Below, piece after piece: positions 54,850 to 64,000 of a stretch of 64,000 nucleotides of DNA (positions are counted from its first letter, which is position 1; each line of letters opens with the position of its first letter). Origin of the DNA: Maratus speciosus (taxonomy: Eukaryota > Arthropoda > Arachnida > Araneae > Salticidae). The notes below the pieces were generated by a model, which searched no databases, was not told the DNA's origin, and was given only the letters and a program-made list of their open reading frames with translations. The stretch lies in assembly GCA_963932465.1 (NCBI GenBank), contig OZ010799.1:279975083-280039082 (forward strand). Direction: 5' to 3'. The translations under genes and the position numbers were made by a program.

Positions 54850-55400
54850 CATATATATATCATGGAACTATTAATAAAGAGGAACTGATATATCCTTAAA
54901 ATAGTGAAGCTTCAACTGTAACCGCTATCGCAGACGTTGTTTACCGCCGGTGGAAACTTCCACCAGTAGATTTATACAGAAATCTTCAACTTATTTAAAC
55001 ACCTTATTATTACAAAATTTCAGCCATAAATAATGGTAGAAACAGATTTTCATTTTTACTGGTAGGAGTTTGCTTTGGCGGTAGTTAGGTCCTGCGTTTC
55101 CGCCATATTGTGACTACCAGGGAAACAGACTGACAAATTTACAAGTCATACTGACACCAGTAAAAATAAATGGAAATTTCTAAGACATTTTTGAGAAAAA
55201 TTTTCATGAAAAAGACGCTTAAATAAGACGAAATTGTCTGTCCAAGTTCACTGGTGGGATGTTTGCCCTGACTATAATCAGAAACTCGAGATACGATTTT
55301 AAAAAAATCAGCCGCCATATTGTGACAACCTCCTCAGTTACTTCACTCGCCACTGGTAGACAGTACACTATATGTCTCCTCCTCTTTATTCATAACTCCA
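54850..55400 (-). repeat. dispersed repeat family R, reverse copy
   Basis: Reverse complement of 46974-47480 plus its continuation. It carries the unfilled TTAA site (54857-54895) for the element at 47490-47706, and continues past GAATAAAGAGG into sequence different from 46011-46973. Confidence 0.8.
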
Positions 55401-56072
55401 TTATATATATAGATGTGGATAATACAATAAACAAACGGGTACTCTTCTGATCACCAATAGTTTAAGCATTGTGATATTTTCTCTTTCTTGTTGTTATATC
55501 TTAAAAAAGTAGAACAGCAAAAAATATAATTTTTTTTATAAATTTGGTAGCTCCTGCTTTCTACCAAGTGAAAAATAATGTAGTGAATTTTCTGAAACAA
55601 ACACGCCACATTAATATTTTGGAACAGACGTTTTAGAGGGTGAAAAATGAAGTCCTAATTCGGTGTTGCCAGTGGGCTACATTTTTAAAATTCAGATTTC
55701 TTGCTTGGCGCTACTTCTTTGAAATGGTAAAATTCACCTAATTAACCCCTTACGTGCCGAGAAAAACTTACGAGATTCACTCCCCAGTGCCACAGTTAGA
55801 ACTTAGTGGCCTTACAAAATGGGGCGGGGCTTAAGAGCGTGCGAACTCCGTAAATAATCATTGAGAGATAGAAGATGTTCCATTCAATTTTTAATTTTTG
55901 TAGATTCACTAATAACTGAAAGCTGTGCCCTTAAGCTACCGATAGGAAACTATTGTATATATCTCGAACAAAAGAGTCAGGAGTGGAGTTTTACGTGAAC
56001 AAAACCATATTTCCGAAAAAAAAAACTTTTTATGTAAAAATTCATCTAGGTAAATAATTCATATTTTTCGAA

Positions 56073-56248
56073 CAGTGTTTGTACGGGTACTTGAATTTCC
56101 ACATCAAGATATTCTTCGGTACCAGTATTTTCTTATGGAAAATCTCTACTTAAATAAGGCGAAATTTCGTCCGTTTAAACTAGATTTATCTTCTATAAAA
56201 AATTACTGATATCTTGCCTTGAAAATAACGGTACCCGTACGAACCCTG
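56073..56248. mobile_element. small MITE with GTACGGGTAC ends
   Basis: CAGTGTTTGTACGGGTAC at the left and GTACCCGTACGAACCCTG at the right are inverted, 176 bp, flanked by TCGAA on both sides. It lies between the two left-end copies of the piggyBac element. Confidence 0.8.
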
Positions 56249-56584
56249 TCGAAAATGATTTATTGATTCTCTTCCGATAAATACGTACGCTTTAGAACCA
56301 ACAATTTGTTGGTAACAATATTGGTTCTATTCGTTTCATTATACGAAAAAAGTTTTTCTTGCATTTATTTTAGTCGGATTCTTTATGTCATGTCTTTATG
56401 CATTGATTTTTTTTTTCAAAAAAATGTTATGTGATTTAATGGAAGGGTTATTGCACTGCAAAAATAATGATAAAATCAGAGATGTGTTTTTCGTAAAAAA
56501 TCAACTTTTTTCTTGTACTGCACATCTGCAACACGAGCAAAAATTACTGTCATAAGTAAAATATTAAACAATTAGTAGTTATTG

Positions 56585-56640
56585 TAATCTCTTACCTGCC
56601 GAGAAAAACTTACGAGATTCATTCCCCGTGCCACAGTTTT
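56585..56640 (+). repeat. internal duplicate of the piggyBac left end
   Basis: CTCTTACCTGCCGAGAAAAA and following ACTTACGAGATTCA-TCCCC match 55746-55795 with a few changes. It lies about 145 bp beyond the transposase stop codon, where the element's own end would be expected, while its TTAA is degraded to GTAA. Confidence 0.85.
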
Positions 56641-56783
56641 CCAAACAGGTGCACGTAGTTATGCGGTATATTGGGGGAAATAAGAGACAGGCTTTTAATA
56701 TAAACATTATGTACTTCCACGAAAGTATAAAAAGAAACGAAAATACAAAAATTATGTACAAAAATTATACCAAAAATGTAAAC

Positions 56784-58461
56784 TTATAGTGTAACAATAT
56801 GATAAAAAAGATGTTGTAACTTAGTGGCCGTGTGATATATCCTGAAACATGGTTGGACACATAAACCAACATCACATTCAGTGCATTGATAGCGGGATTC
56901 ACGGCGAATTTTTTTCATTGAACAAACCGCACATCTTCTCGATGCATTTTTCTTTGAAGACGTTGATGTTACTAAGTCCGGAAAATGTCTAGCAGAAAGT
57001 CGTAAAGGACAGCCACTTTCTAATTTCTGTTGTTTGGCAGGTTGTGGGGGAGTAATATGAAATTTCTCAAATATACGTTCCACCAAATTCATGCGGAACT
57101 TGTAATTATCAGCGTTACGGTGTTGTTTCTTTTGTAATGTGAAGTCATTCCAAATAGCCATATCTAATAGATGGCGAAATATTGTTAAATAATACCTCTT
57201 CTGTCTTTTTCGTGTTGTTGAATAACAAACTAATGCCATTTCCGCTCGATCAACCCCACTCATCTTCAAGTTATAATCTATAACAATAGCTGGCTTCATG
57301 ACATTTTTTTCAGTTTCAGAGCAATTTGCTGTGTGGATAGAACTAAGAAGCGAAACATCTTTTTTGTCACGCCATCTCAACACGGTAATTTTGCATCTTT
57401 GGAAAGCGGCTATTTCGCCTTTCTTCAAAGTAAGTTTGTTGAACTTTTCCGGCAAATCACATCGATTAGGACGAAGAGTTCCATATACGTCAGTTGAATT
57501 TTCGATAAGAAGGTCTGCTAATTCTGGTGAGGGATAAAAATTGTCCGCAATTACACAATAACCTTTTCCCAAAAAAGGTTCAATAAGCGTCATCACTGCT
57601 TTTGTTGCGACTCCATAGTTCTCATACTATTTATCAAAGATTGTACTCTGTCCTTTGTTTACGATCGTATTGTGAATATATCATGTCTCTGATTCAGCAA
57701 GAACAAAGAGTTTTACTCCAAAGCGAGCTCTTTTCATTGGTATGTATTGTACCCATGATAGCCTGCCTTTGAAAAGCATCAAGCTCTCATCAATGCTCAG
57801 GTCCCTTTCAGGTGTATAGACACTTGAAAATTTCTTCATCATGTCAGAAAAAACAGGCCATAATTTACTTAGTTTTGGATTTGGATGTGAATTTTTATCA
57901 AAAGTACTGTTATCAGAAAAGTGCAGAAATTTCATGATAAGTTGAAAGCGATTTCTGCTCATAAATTCTCCAAAAAATGGAGTTTCGTTCAATTTGTTTT
58001 TAGACCAGTAAAGCGCAACGTGAGGTTTTACAAGTATTCCTTGCAGAATAAGTATACCTAAAAAATATATATTTCTTCTAAATTTGTTGGACGCCACAAC
58101 TTCGTCCTTGATTTCTCTTTTCCAGGATGCTGGTTGTTATACTGGTCTGCAAAACGGTTAGTTTCTGTAACAATATGAAGCACCAGCTTCTGATCAAAAA
58201 ATAAAAGTGGGTTCGTAACATCTGTTACATTTTTATTTATTCCTGGTTGTCCCGAAAATGGAAACCGTGAAGGTGGCATAGGTAATTTTTTTTTATATCT
58301 AAACGTACCCAGTTTCTGGAATCTTTCATAGAATAGTCGTTATCTGAATCCTCTTCATCTGACATATCATATTCTGACGTCTTTGATCCAGAAGATGACG
58401 GAAAGTTGTCATCAAACTCACTATCATCAGTATCGGACACACTCCTATGAAATCCTAGCAA
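56784..58461 (-). pseudogene. piggyBac transposase, few lesions
   Basis: Cut-and-paste transposase for TTAA sites. Minus-strand frames in order: 58461-58237, an acidic N-terminus; 58279-58058 with PPSRFPFSGQPGI, typical of the start of the family domain; 58097-57681 with LSIDESLMLFKGR (first catalytic Asp); 57596-56784 with VIADNFYPSPELADLL (second Asp) and LKMSGVDRAEM (third Asp). It ends in a cysteine-rich domain (CAVC, CTEC, CFRIYH) that binds DNA in this family. Lesions are a frame change at an A-run near 58285, another at ATATAT near 58060, and two in-frame stops (TGA at about 57680, TAG near 57620). All three catalytic Asp codons remain. The first ATG is 34 bp from the inserted hAT MITE. 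Confidence 0.9.
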
Positions 58462-58486
58462 ATTCGAGAAACTGCACGGCTAAAGC

Positions 58487-58693
58487 TATGAGACCAGTGT
58501 TGCCAGATGGGCTACTTTTTTAAAATTCAGTTTCTTGATTGACACCACTTCTCTGAAATGGTAAAATGCGACTTATTTAATGACATAATAATTAAGGCGA
58601 AAACAAAGGGAATTTTATCGTTTCAAAAAAGTGGTGCCAGTCAAGAAATCTGAATTTAAAAAAAAGTAGCCTACTGGCAACACTGTATGAGAC
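58487..58693. mobile_element. hAT MITE, CAGTG family, copy 2 (intact)
   Basis: The element 58495-58685 has ends CAGTGTTGCCAGATGGGCTA / TAGCCTACTGGCAACACTG and a perfect 8-bp duplication TATGAGAC (58487-58494, 58686-58693). It sits directly upstream of the transposase start, so it probably disturbs the promoter of the piggyBac gene. It gives the unbroken reference for the split copy at 55661-59201. Confidence 0.95.
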
Positions 58694-59016
58694 TGAGGTA
58701 GTGACATCAAAATAGCAATGCAATAGAAAGGCGAAAAGTGAACGACAAACCAAACAACATTTTCTCTAAAATAATAGTGGTATACAAAAAGGGCGGAGCC
58801 TTGTCAAATATGGAAAAAAAAATTCGCTTGTATTTTCACGTCACTAGCTCAGTGCGATAGCCCTTTATGAAGGTAGTTCCTTCTACCCCTTCTCCTCTGA
58901 AATAGGTCAGTCTTTCAAAAACACCTTCAAAGTCTTTTTCTTTTTTTTTTTTAATTCCAAAGCCGTGGGCTTCGTTTTACTGGTACAGCGCAGTATAAAG
59001 GACAATATTTTGGACT

Positions 59017-59092
59017 GACGTATATATACGACAGTGGCACTTAACGCATTGACTATGCGCGACGTATATATACGTCTGTGGCACTTAAGAGG
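59017..59092. promoter_or_regulatory. palindromic right end of piggyBac element 2
   Basis: Two tandem copies of a palindrome followed by TGGCACTTAA: GACGTATATATACGAC (59017-59032) and the perfect GACGTATATATACGTC (59061-59076). The perfect one lies exactly 20 bp from the right TTAA boundary. By analogy with Trichoplusia ni piggyBac, these are probable binding sites for the cysteine-rich domain of the transposase. Confidence 0.65.
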
Positions 59093-59209
59093 TTAAATGA
59101 CATATTAATTAAGAGGGAAAACAAAGGGAATTTTAACATCTCAAAAAGTAGTGCCAATAAAGAAATCTGAATTTTAAAAAAGTAGACCACTGCCAGCACT
59201 GTCCTAAAT

Positions 59210-60041
59210 TCAAGCGTGGTGTATAATTATAATTTCATTGTGTAAAAAAAGTGTGTTTTTTTCTTTTTAACTATTTTTACATTCAACTTAATTTTAATGG
59301 TTTTAATGTAATTTAAGGTAAGTATATATAGCCATTCTCTTTTATGTTTATTTAAAAATTGTTTTCAAGGTTGCCTACATTAAAATGACCGTTTTAATGA
59401 AATTTTTTTATAATTTTATTTGAAAAAGCAATCATTTATGATTTCAAATATGCTTTAATTTTATTCCTACGATTTATAGAAGAGGAGTTATGTTTAATTT
59501 AATTAACAGAAAATAATTAGTCGGATACCAGAAGTGGGTGTAGAAAAAGGAGAAATGTAATCAATGTTTCCATGCATATGCATAACATTCTTACTTTTAT
59601 TCAATGATAAAAACACTAATAATCCTCAATTGACACTTCTAGATTAATTTTACCTATAAAAAAATATCGATAAGAAATCTTTAAATACGATTTCTGTAGA
59701 ATAAATTTTTCTGTCATTTCAGTATTCGATAAATTCCATTACATAGAGTGATTTAAACACATTTCAGTGAAATCATGTTAGAATGCTTACCGTATTACTA
59801 TGTTCTGAACTACAATCTAAGCTCTATGTGATAATGTAATTATTTTATAAGTACACAAATATAAAAAAGTGAGAATTAAAAAAAAAATATGTATTTTTTG
59901 ATATATTCGGAAATCATTTCAGTTAATTTTGAAGATATTTTAAAGCGCCTTGTTTAGTGTACAGGTAGGTGTATTAATAGTGTGTAGTATAAAGTGTGTA
60001 GTAGTAGTAAGTGTAGTAATAGTATGTACCCCAGAATGTGA
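59210..60041. other. intergenic, nothing recognised
   Basis: AT-rich; a GTGTAGTA-type microsatellite-like patch at 59970-60030. Confidence 0.4.
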
Positions 60042-60780
60042 TGTGAAAAAAGCTGCGTCTACTGTGGCCCTAAATGCGTTAACTGCTCTTTAAAAGACCC
60101 TTCTTCTTATATGGGATGTTCAAAATTTCTCCTTAAACCACAATTTCGAAAACCCTATGCTAGAGCCGTTGCAGCGTCAAAAAATGAAGATTCTCTTAAC
60201 CCCTTGGGGACGAGCGACACGTATACGTGCCGGAAATAGGCCTAAGGATCCTCGTTTATCCTCACTAGTAAAATTTTACTGTAAAATTTGCCTTATTTAA
60301 ACCGAGCATTTTCCCGATTTGAATAGGCACAAACTTCTGTTTTTTAAAACCGGTAGAAAAGTAATAAACATTTCGTAAAAGGCTCCCGTCGCGAAGGAGT
60401 TAAGAAACACTAGGAAAAAACGGATCCCAATATCAACTTGCCATCCAACCAATCAAATTCTTTTGAAACTAAGGCCCCCGCCTCCCACTCAGCAGCTTTA
60501 TGAATTGCACGAATTCTCAGATTCTATCCCTTCGATAGCTCAGATCTTACTTAAAATCAAACAAGAACTCGATGTAAGTTCATTTCAAGAAATTCCCATC
60601 AAACTCAATAGTGTCCTCGAACACACCCAAAGCAAAAATATCCTATACCTAAACTTCTCTCATTCAGCGAAATGTTGTCTTGTAATTCTAAGCTTTCTCC
60701 TAGTAGAGAGTCATAAGTTTGCTTATGGCTTCAACCCCTATTCAAAATTATATTATTGTGATTTGTAAACTGATTTGTTG
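60042..60780 (+). pseudogene. LINE ORF1 (gag-like) fragment
   Basis: Plus-strand frame with CVYCGPKCVNC and YMGCSKF, a cysteine knuckle pattern as in jockey-type LINE ORF1 proteins, then RKPYARAVAASKNEDSL up to the inserted TTAA element. On the far side the frame resumes and then shifts into 60463-60768, with FSDSIPSIAQILLKIKQEL, which fits the usual end of such an ORF1. No ORF2 follows. 3' AATAAAAAAC at about 60860 may belong to it. Truncated, frameshifted and interrupted. Confidence 0.6.
60196..60403. mobile_element. piggyBac-type TTAA MITE (208 bp) in LINE ORF1
   Basis: TTAACCCCTTGGGGACG at the left and CGTCGCGAAGGAGTTAA at the right. The palindrome CACGTATACGTG (60218-60229) starts 22 bp from the left end. 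Removing the element with one TTAA rejoins the host reading as TCTCTTAAGAAA in frame. This supports simple TTAA insertion. Confidence 0.85.
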
Positions 60781-61075
60781 TGACTTGTAAATTGTATGGT
60801 CACTGAAATGTGTCTTTTTTGGAAGGAAATGGGCTTTGCTTGCTTTTCCCGGCAACGTTAAATAAAAAACTTAAACTGTTTTAAATCACAATTTTGGTTT
60901 GAAATATTTTTATAAAACTTGAATTAAATTTCCGGCCTTTCTAGTGTTCACATGCCTTGCCTAAAAATAGGTGGTAATTTTCATTACCGCCCCATCCTTA
61001 CCGTCCCTTTTTTCCTGGCGGTCCCTTCTTTGCTATCCCTGTTTTATTTCACTATTAAATGGGTGGCAAGGGATA
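60781..61075. other. intergenic, nothing recognised
   Basis: Contains ACCGCCCCATCCTTACCGTCC near 60985, which has a weak relative near 62080; no other feature. Confidence 0.35.
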
Positions 61076-61188
61076 GTACAGTTCACAGTTGCCAACCTCC
61101 CGAATTTTTGGATACCAGTAAAATCTTACAAAAATGTTCGCTTTACTTAATTGCATAAATTGTGCGATTGCATAGAGCAAGTATTTTC

Positions 61189-61224
<36 letters not shown>

Positions 61225-61263
61225 TATGAAAAAAATCGGGAGGTTGACAACTATGGTACAGTG
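61076..61263. mobile_element. hAT MITE, AGTTG-CAACCTCCCG ends
   Basis: The element 61084-61255 has inverted ends CACAGTTGCCAACCTCCCGA / TCGGGAGGTTGACAACTATG. The 8-bp flanks are GTACAGTT and GTACAGTG. An A31 run lies inside. No coding. Confidence 0.85.
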
Positions 61264-61882
61264 TTAAACATTAATGCTGAATAAGAACATTTTCTAATTA
61301 TAACAAAAAGAACATGAAAATTTAAAACTGGAACTTTAAAAATGCTATTTTTTAAAAATTGTATTTCACATGTTTCTTATTCATGAAAGTTTAAATTATC
61401 GGAGAATGGTTCACATGTATTTTGTTATAAATCATCGATTTTTAAAGTTTTAAGTATTGAGACCCTCTAAACACCTATAAAAAAGTAAAAGCCATGTTTT
61501 ATTACACTGTGTTAATTAAAACTTAGAAACGGATTCTTTCAAAACAATGATCCTATATATATATTTCTCATTTTTTACCTGTGTGAAAAACATTTTCTTC
61601 AATAGCAGCATCAAAAACTAAATTACTTGAAAATAATTTACTTCTGAGCGTTTTGAAATATAATTCCCCATGTAGTAAAGCTTTAAAGTGATAAATAAAT
61701 GCAGCCGTGCATTAACCCATGTTACATTTATTTATCAGACTACATTATCATCAATACCAATTATGTAACATTTGATTGTTATTATTTAATAACAGGTACT
61801 TCTTGTACATAAGCATTTTATTTTTTCGGATTGACTACAGACTCTCGCTATCTGTTCGCGACCAAAAGTTGGAAAAAAGATG
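61264..61882. other. intergenic, nothing recognised
   Basis: AT-rich, no supported feature. Confidence 0.4.
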
Positions 61883-62044
61883 CATAGCTGCCAACGTGTA
61901 TGAATTTTACTTACCACTAAAAATTAATAGAAATTTTTGACTTATTTAAACGTTAAAATTTTCTTCAATTTCGGTGATTAAGGTAGCTAAAATTTCCTAT
62001 TAAATTTTTAAGGTATGAAAAATCAGCACAAGTTGGCAGCTATG
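61883..62044. mobile_element. small MITE with CATAGCTGCCAAC ends
   Basis: CATAGCTGCCAACGTGT at the left, inverted at the right as ACAAGTTGGCAGCTATG, 162 bp. Ends resemble the 61084 element, but no 8-bp duplication is visible. Confidence 0.7.
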
Positions 62045-62250
62045 AGGATGTTCTAAATATTTTATTATAATTACTTGCTACCATCCTTGCCGTCCCTATT
62101 ATTATATTTATGTTTGTAACCAAGAAATTCTTAGTATAAGATTTTAATAACAAAATTTATTTATTTATTTGGAATCCTGGTACGTATATATAATACATTA
62201 GCATGTCTGGAACATGTGTGTTACAGGTAAATATTAATAAAATAAAATAA

Positions 62251-62468
62251 TTAACACTAGAATCGCGGAAACATTTACTCAAGTTTTATAAAAATATCTC
62301 ACATCAGAATTTTTATTTACCGAACTTATTTATTTATTTATTTTTTTTTTTTTATTGCGTGTATGTATCCTATATTTCAATGATTTTATAAAGCGTTTTC
62401 TGGTTCTAATCGACTTCTATTCATTTGGTACGGGTCAAAATGGCCCGTCACCGCGGTTCTAGTGTTAA
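62251..62468. mobile_element. piggyBac-type TTAA MITE (218 bp)
   Basis: TTAACACTAGAATCGCGG at the left and CCGCGGTTCTAGTGTTAA at the right differ at one position. An ACGGG-N9-CCCGT hairpin (62430-62448) starts 20 bp from the right end. Confidence 0.85.
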
Positions 62469-62502
62469 GAATGAAATAATATAATCTGCTAAATTCCAGC
62501 CT

Positions 62503-62710
62503 TTAACCCTCCGTCTACCAGACGGGTCCATTGGACCCGACAGGTACATACAAAATATTCATTCAAACCAGAAATTTCTTTAAAATAAACTAAGTATATA
62601 AACCAGACAAAAATAAGGTAAATAAATAAGTTAAATAGTTTTAAATAAAAATTCTGGTGTAGAACGTTTTATTAAAACTTGAATAAAATTCCCGGTAGAT
62701 CTAGGGTTAA
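62503..62710. mobile_element. piggyBac-type TTAA MITE (208 bp)
   Basis: TTAACCCTCCGTCTACC at the left and GGTAGATCTAGGGTTAA at the right. A CGGGTCC-N3-GGACCCG hairpin (62523-62539) starts 20 bp from the left end. It lies 34 bp from the preceding TTAA element, which belongs to a different family. Confidence 0.85.
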
Positions 62711-64000
62711 TACAATGTTATACCAACATTTCGTACTAAAAATACTACATTGTTATTATTTTTTATTTAAAATGTTCTATCGGTACTATGCAAATTAATT
62801 GTAAGTAAAAATTTTGAAGAAAATAAAAATTTAAAGAGATAAAATGTCAAGTAGGCGGTAAGGAAAATTAAACACGCAAGTTTAACTTTGTTCTGTCAGT
62901 TAAATAAAATATTATTAAAAATCATCACTGCTGACCGTACTTTCTTTATTTTGAATCATTAAGACATTTTTCTATAAGTTTAAAATGTTATTTTAATAAG
63001 TTTAATTTTACCAAATTTTTATTGCTAAAAGTTAAAATTATGTAAGAATGCCTGTTATACGAATACCATCAAAATATACGAAAAAAAAAAGAAACATTTT
63101 TATTTTCTCGTGTGACTTAAAATCAATATTTATCTATCATTCCTCTTTCTTATATATTAAATTGTACTGTAAAAAATTGTTTTTAAACGCATTTTATGGA
63201 ACTGATACGAAGTTGTGTAATTTTAGCACATTTCCATATAAAAAATTAATTAAAATTATGGCGCCATGGCATGTTTTTAATAACTTCAACATGTCTTTGT
63301 CGTTGGACTAAGAAACAATAGACGATAATTAGCCAGAAAAAAAAATTGTTTTAAATAAACATAATCTACATATTCTATGAGCTTAACGAAAGATACGTTT
63401 TCATAAAACTTTTTATAAATAATTAAAACTGCTAAAAATTTTGGATGTAGAAATCTATATTTTGTTTACTGAAAAGATTATTAAAAACATATTTTTTCTT
63501 CTGAATTTTAAAAACACAAAAAAAAAAATTACACAGCTGCATTATTTTAATATGTGGCATATGTTTATTTTGTGACTATATATTTTAATTTAAACACAAT
63601 ATGTCATTTGCATCACTGTTAAAATTGTATTACATAAGATGTTTTTTTGAGTTACTAAAAAAGGGAAATTATTTGCCAGATAGATAATTAATTTCTTTTA
63701 CTTACCCATCATACATAGTGTAGGGTAAGTCTTGTAATTGTTTTAAAAATGTATAAAAATAAAATTGATGGATTTGCACATTTCTGAGACAGTAGATTAA
63801 AAAATATATAAAAAAATATAGGAAAAAAATGCCGTCCGTCTGTCTATCTGTGTGTATGTGTGTGTGTGTCTGAAAATGATTAATCTATCGAACAAATTGA
63901 AAGATAGAGAGATGGAATTTGGTGTATACTTAGTATATAAGAATGAGAAGAAGCCTATTGAATTGCATTAACATCGATTATACGGAACAATTTTTTTCGG
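62711..64000. other. intergenic, nothing recognised
   Basis: AT-rich. 63830-63990 has CCGTCCGTCTGTCTATCTGTG followed by AAAGATAGAGAGATGGAATTT, a style shared with old repeats at 3.0 and 13.7 kb, but it is cut by the window end. An 87-codon frame at 63048-63311 has no motif. Confidence 0.4.

Larger units (their letters stand above)
55742..59096 (-). mobile_element. piggyBac-like element 2 (3.35 kb)
   Basis: TTAACCCCTTACGTGCC at the left and GGCACTTAAGAGGTTAA at the right, with TTAA duplicated. It holds a nearly complete transposase gene on the minus strand, the palindromic right end at 59017-59092, a dyad GCCAC-N12-GTGGC at 55789-55810 near the left end, a second copy of the left end at 56585, and two nested MITEs (56073-56248, 58487-58693). 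It is the younger of the two piggyBac copies here. Confidence 0.95.
55653..59209. mobile_element. hAT MITE, CAGTG family, split by piggyBac element 2
   Basis: The left half 55661-55745 (CGGTGTTGCCAGTGGGCTAC...) and right half 59093-59201 (...CCACTGCCAGCACTG) together rebuild one copy of the element seen intact at 58495-58685. Outer flanks are TCCTAATT (55653-55660) and TCCTAAAT (59202-59209), an 8-bp duplication with one change. The break lies at a TTAA that is intact (TATTTAATGACATA) in the other copy. Confidence 0.9.

Noticed and set aside
57298..57537. A plus-strand frame opposite the piggyBac transposase
   Set aside because: Antisense shadow.
60463..60768. A 101-codon plus-strand frame that might be a host gene
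   Set aside because: It lies immediately downstream of a LINE ORF1 fragment and reads as its shifted C-terminal part; there is no promoter or splice evidence.

Overview
This window looks like AT-rich, non-coding chromosomal DNA from an arthropod genome. The Ty3/gypsy proteins resemble those of chelicerates such as spiders or ticks, but that placement is from memory and I could not test it. I see no convincing host gene, exon chain or intact RNA gene. Almost everything recognisable is mobile DNA or the remains of it, much of it nested.

Layout. 0.3-2.8 kb is one copy of a 2.5-kb dispersed repeat whose second copy is at 50.6-53.4 kb. 2.9-8.2 kb is a run of small DNA transposons (a hAT element with an 8-bp target duplication, TTAA-flanked elements, a pogo/Tigger-type element) followed by a 43-bp minisatellite. 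8.2-11.8 kb, on the minus strand, is a Ty3/gypsy-class LTR element of Gmr1 type: an intact gag-protease frame, then an integrase frame fused directly to RNase H, with reverse transcriptase deleted; a second fragment with the same fusion point is at 12.4-12.6 kb. 13.6-15.5 kb is an old arthropod repeat carrying a foldback element. 18.5-20.5 kb (minus) is a frameshifted pseudogene of a conserved family of unknown function. 25.3-28.9 kb is a decayed piggyBac element carrying three TA-flanked insertions. 31-34 kb holds several inverted-repeat elements, one with near-identical arms. 34.7-39.7 kb is a 5-kb structure with long inverted arms, unequal tandem arrays and a zinc-finger-like frame in each arm. 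41-43.6 kb is another inverted structure around a 300-bp tandem repeat. 46-55.4 kb is a mosaic of dispersed repeats, Helitron-like ends, a tRNA-like insertion and a Tc1/mariner fragment. 55.65-59.2 kb is a hAT element split by a piggyBac element that itself carries another copy of the same hAT family. 60-62.7 kb has a LINE ORF1 fragment split by a TTAA element and more small elements.

The strongest theme is piggyBac-type transposition. About fourteen elements are flanked by TTAA, start with CCC-type ends and are mostly 190-290 bp long. In four places the pre-insertion site can be read from a paralogous copy or a reading frame. In most families a short palindrome starts about 20 bp from one end. 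That is the geometry of the palindromic internal repeat bound by the cysteine-rich domain of the Trichoplusia ni piggyBac transposase, yet its sequence differs from family to family. Two piggyBac transposase genes are present, both broken.
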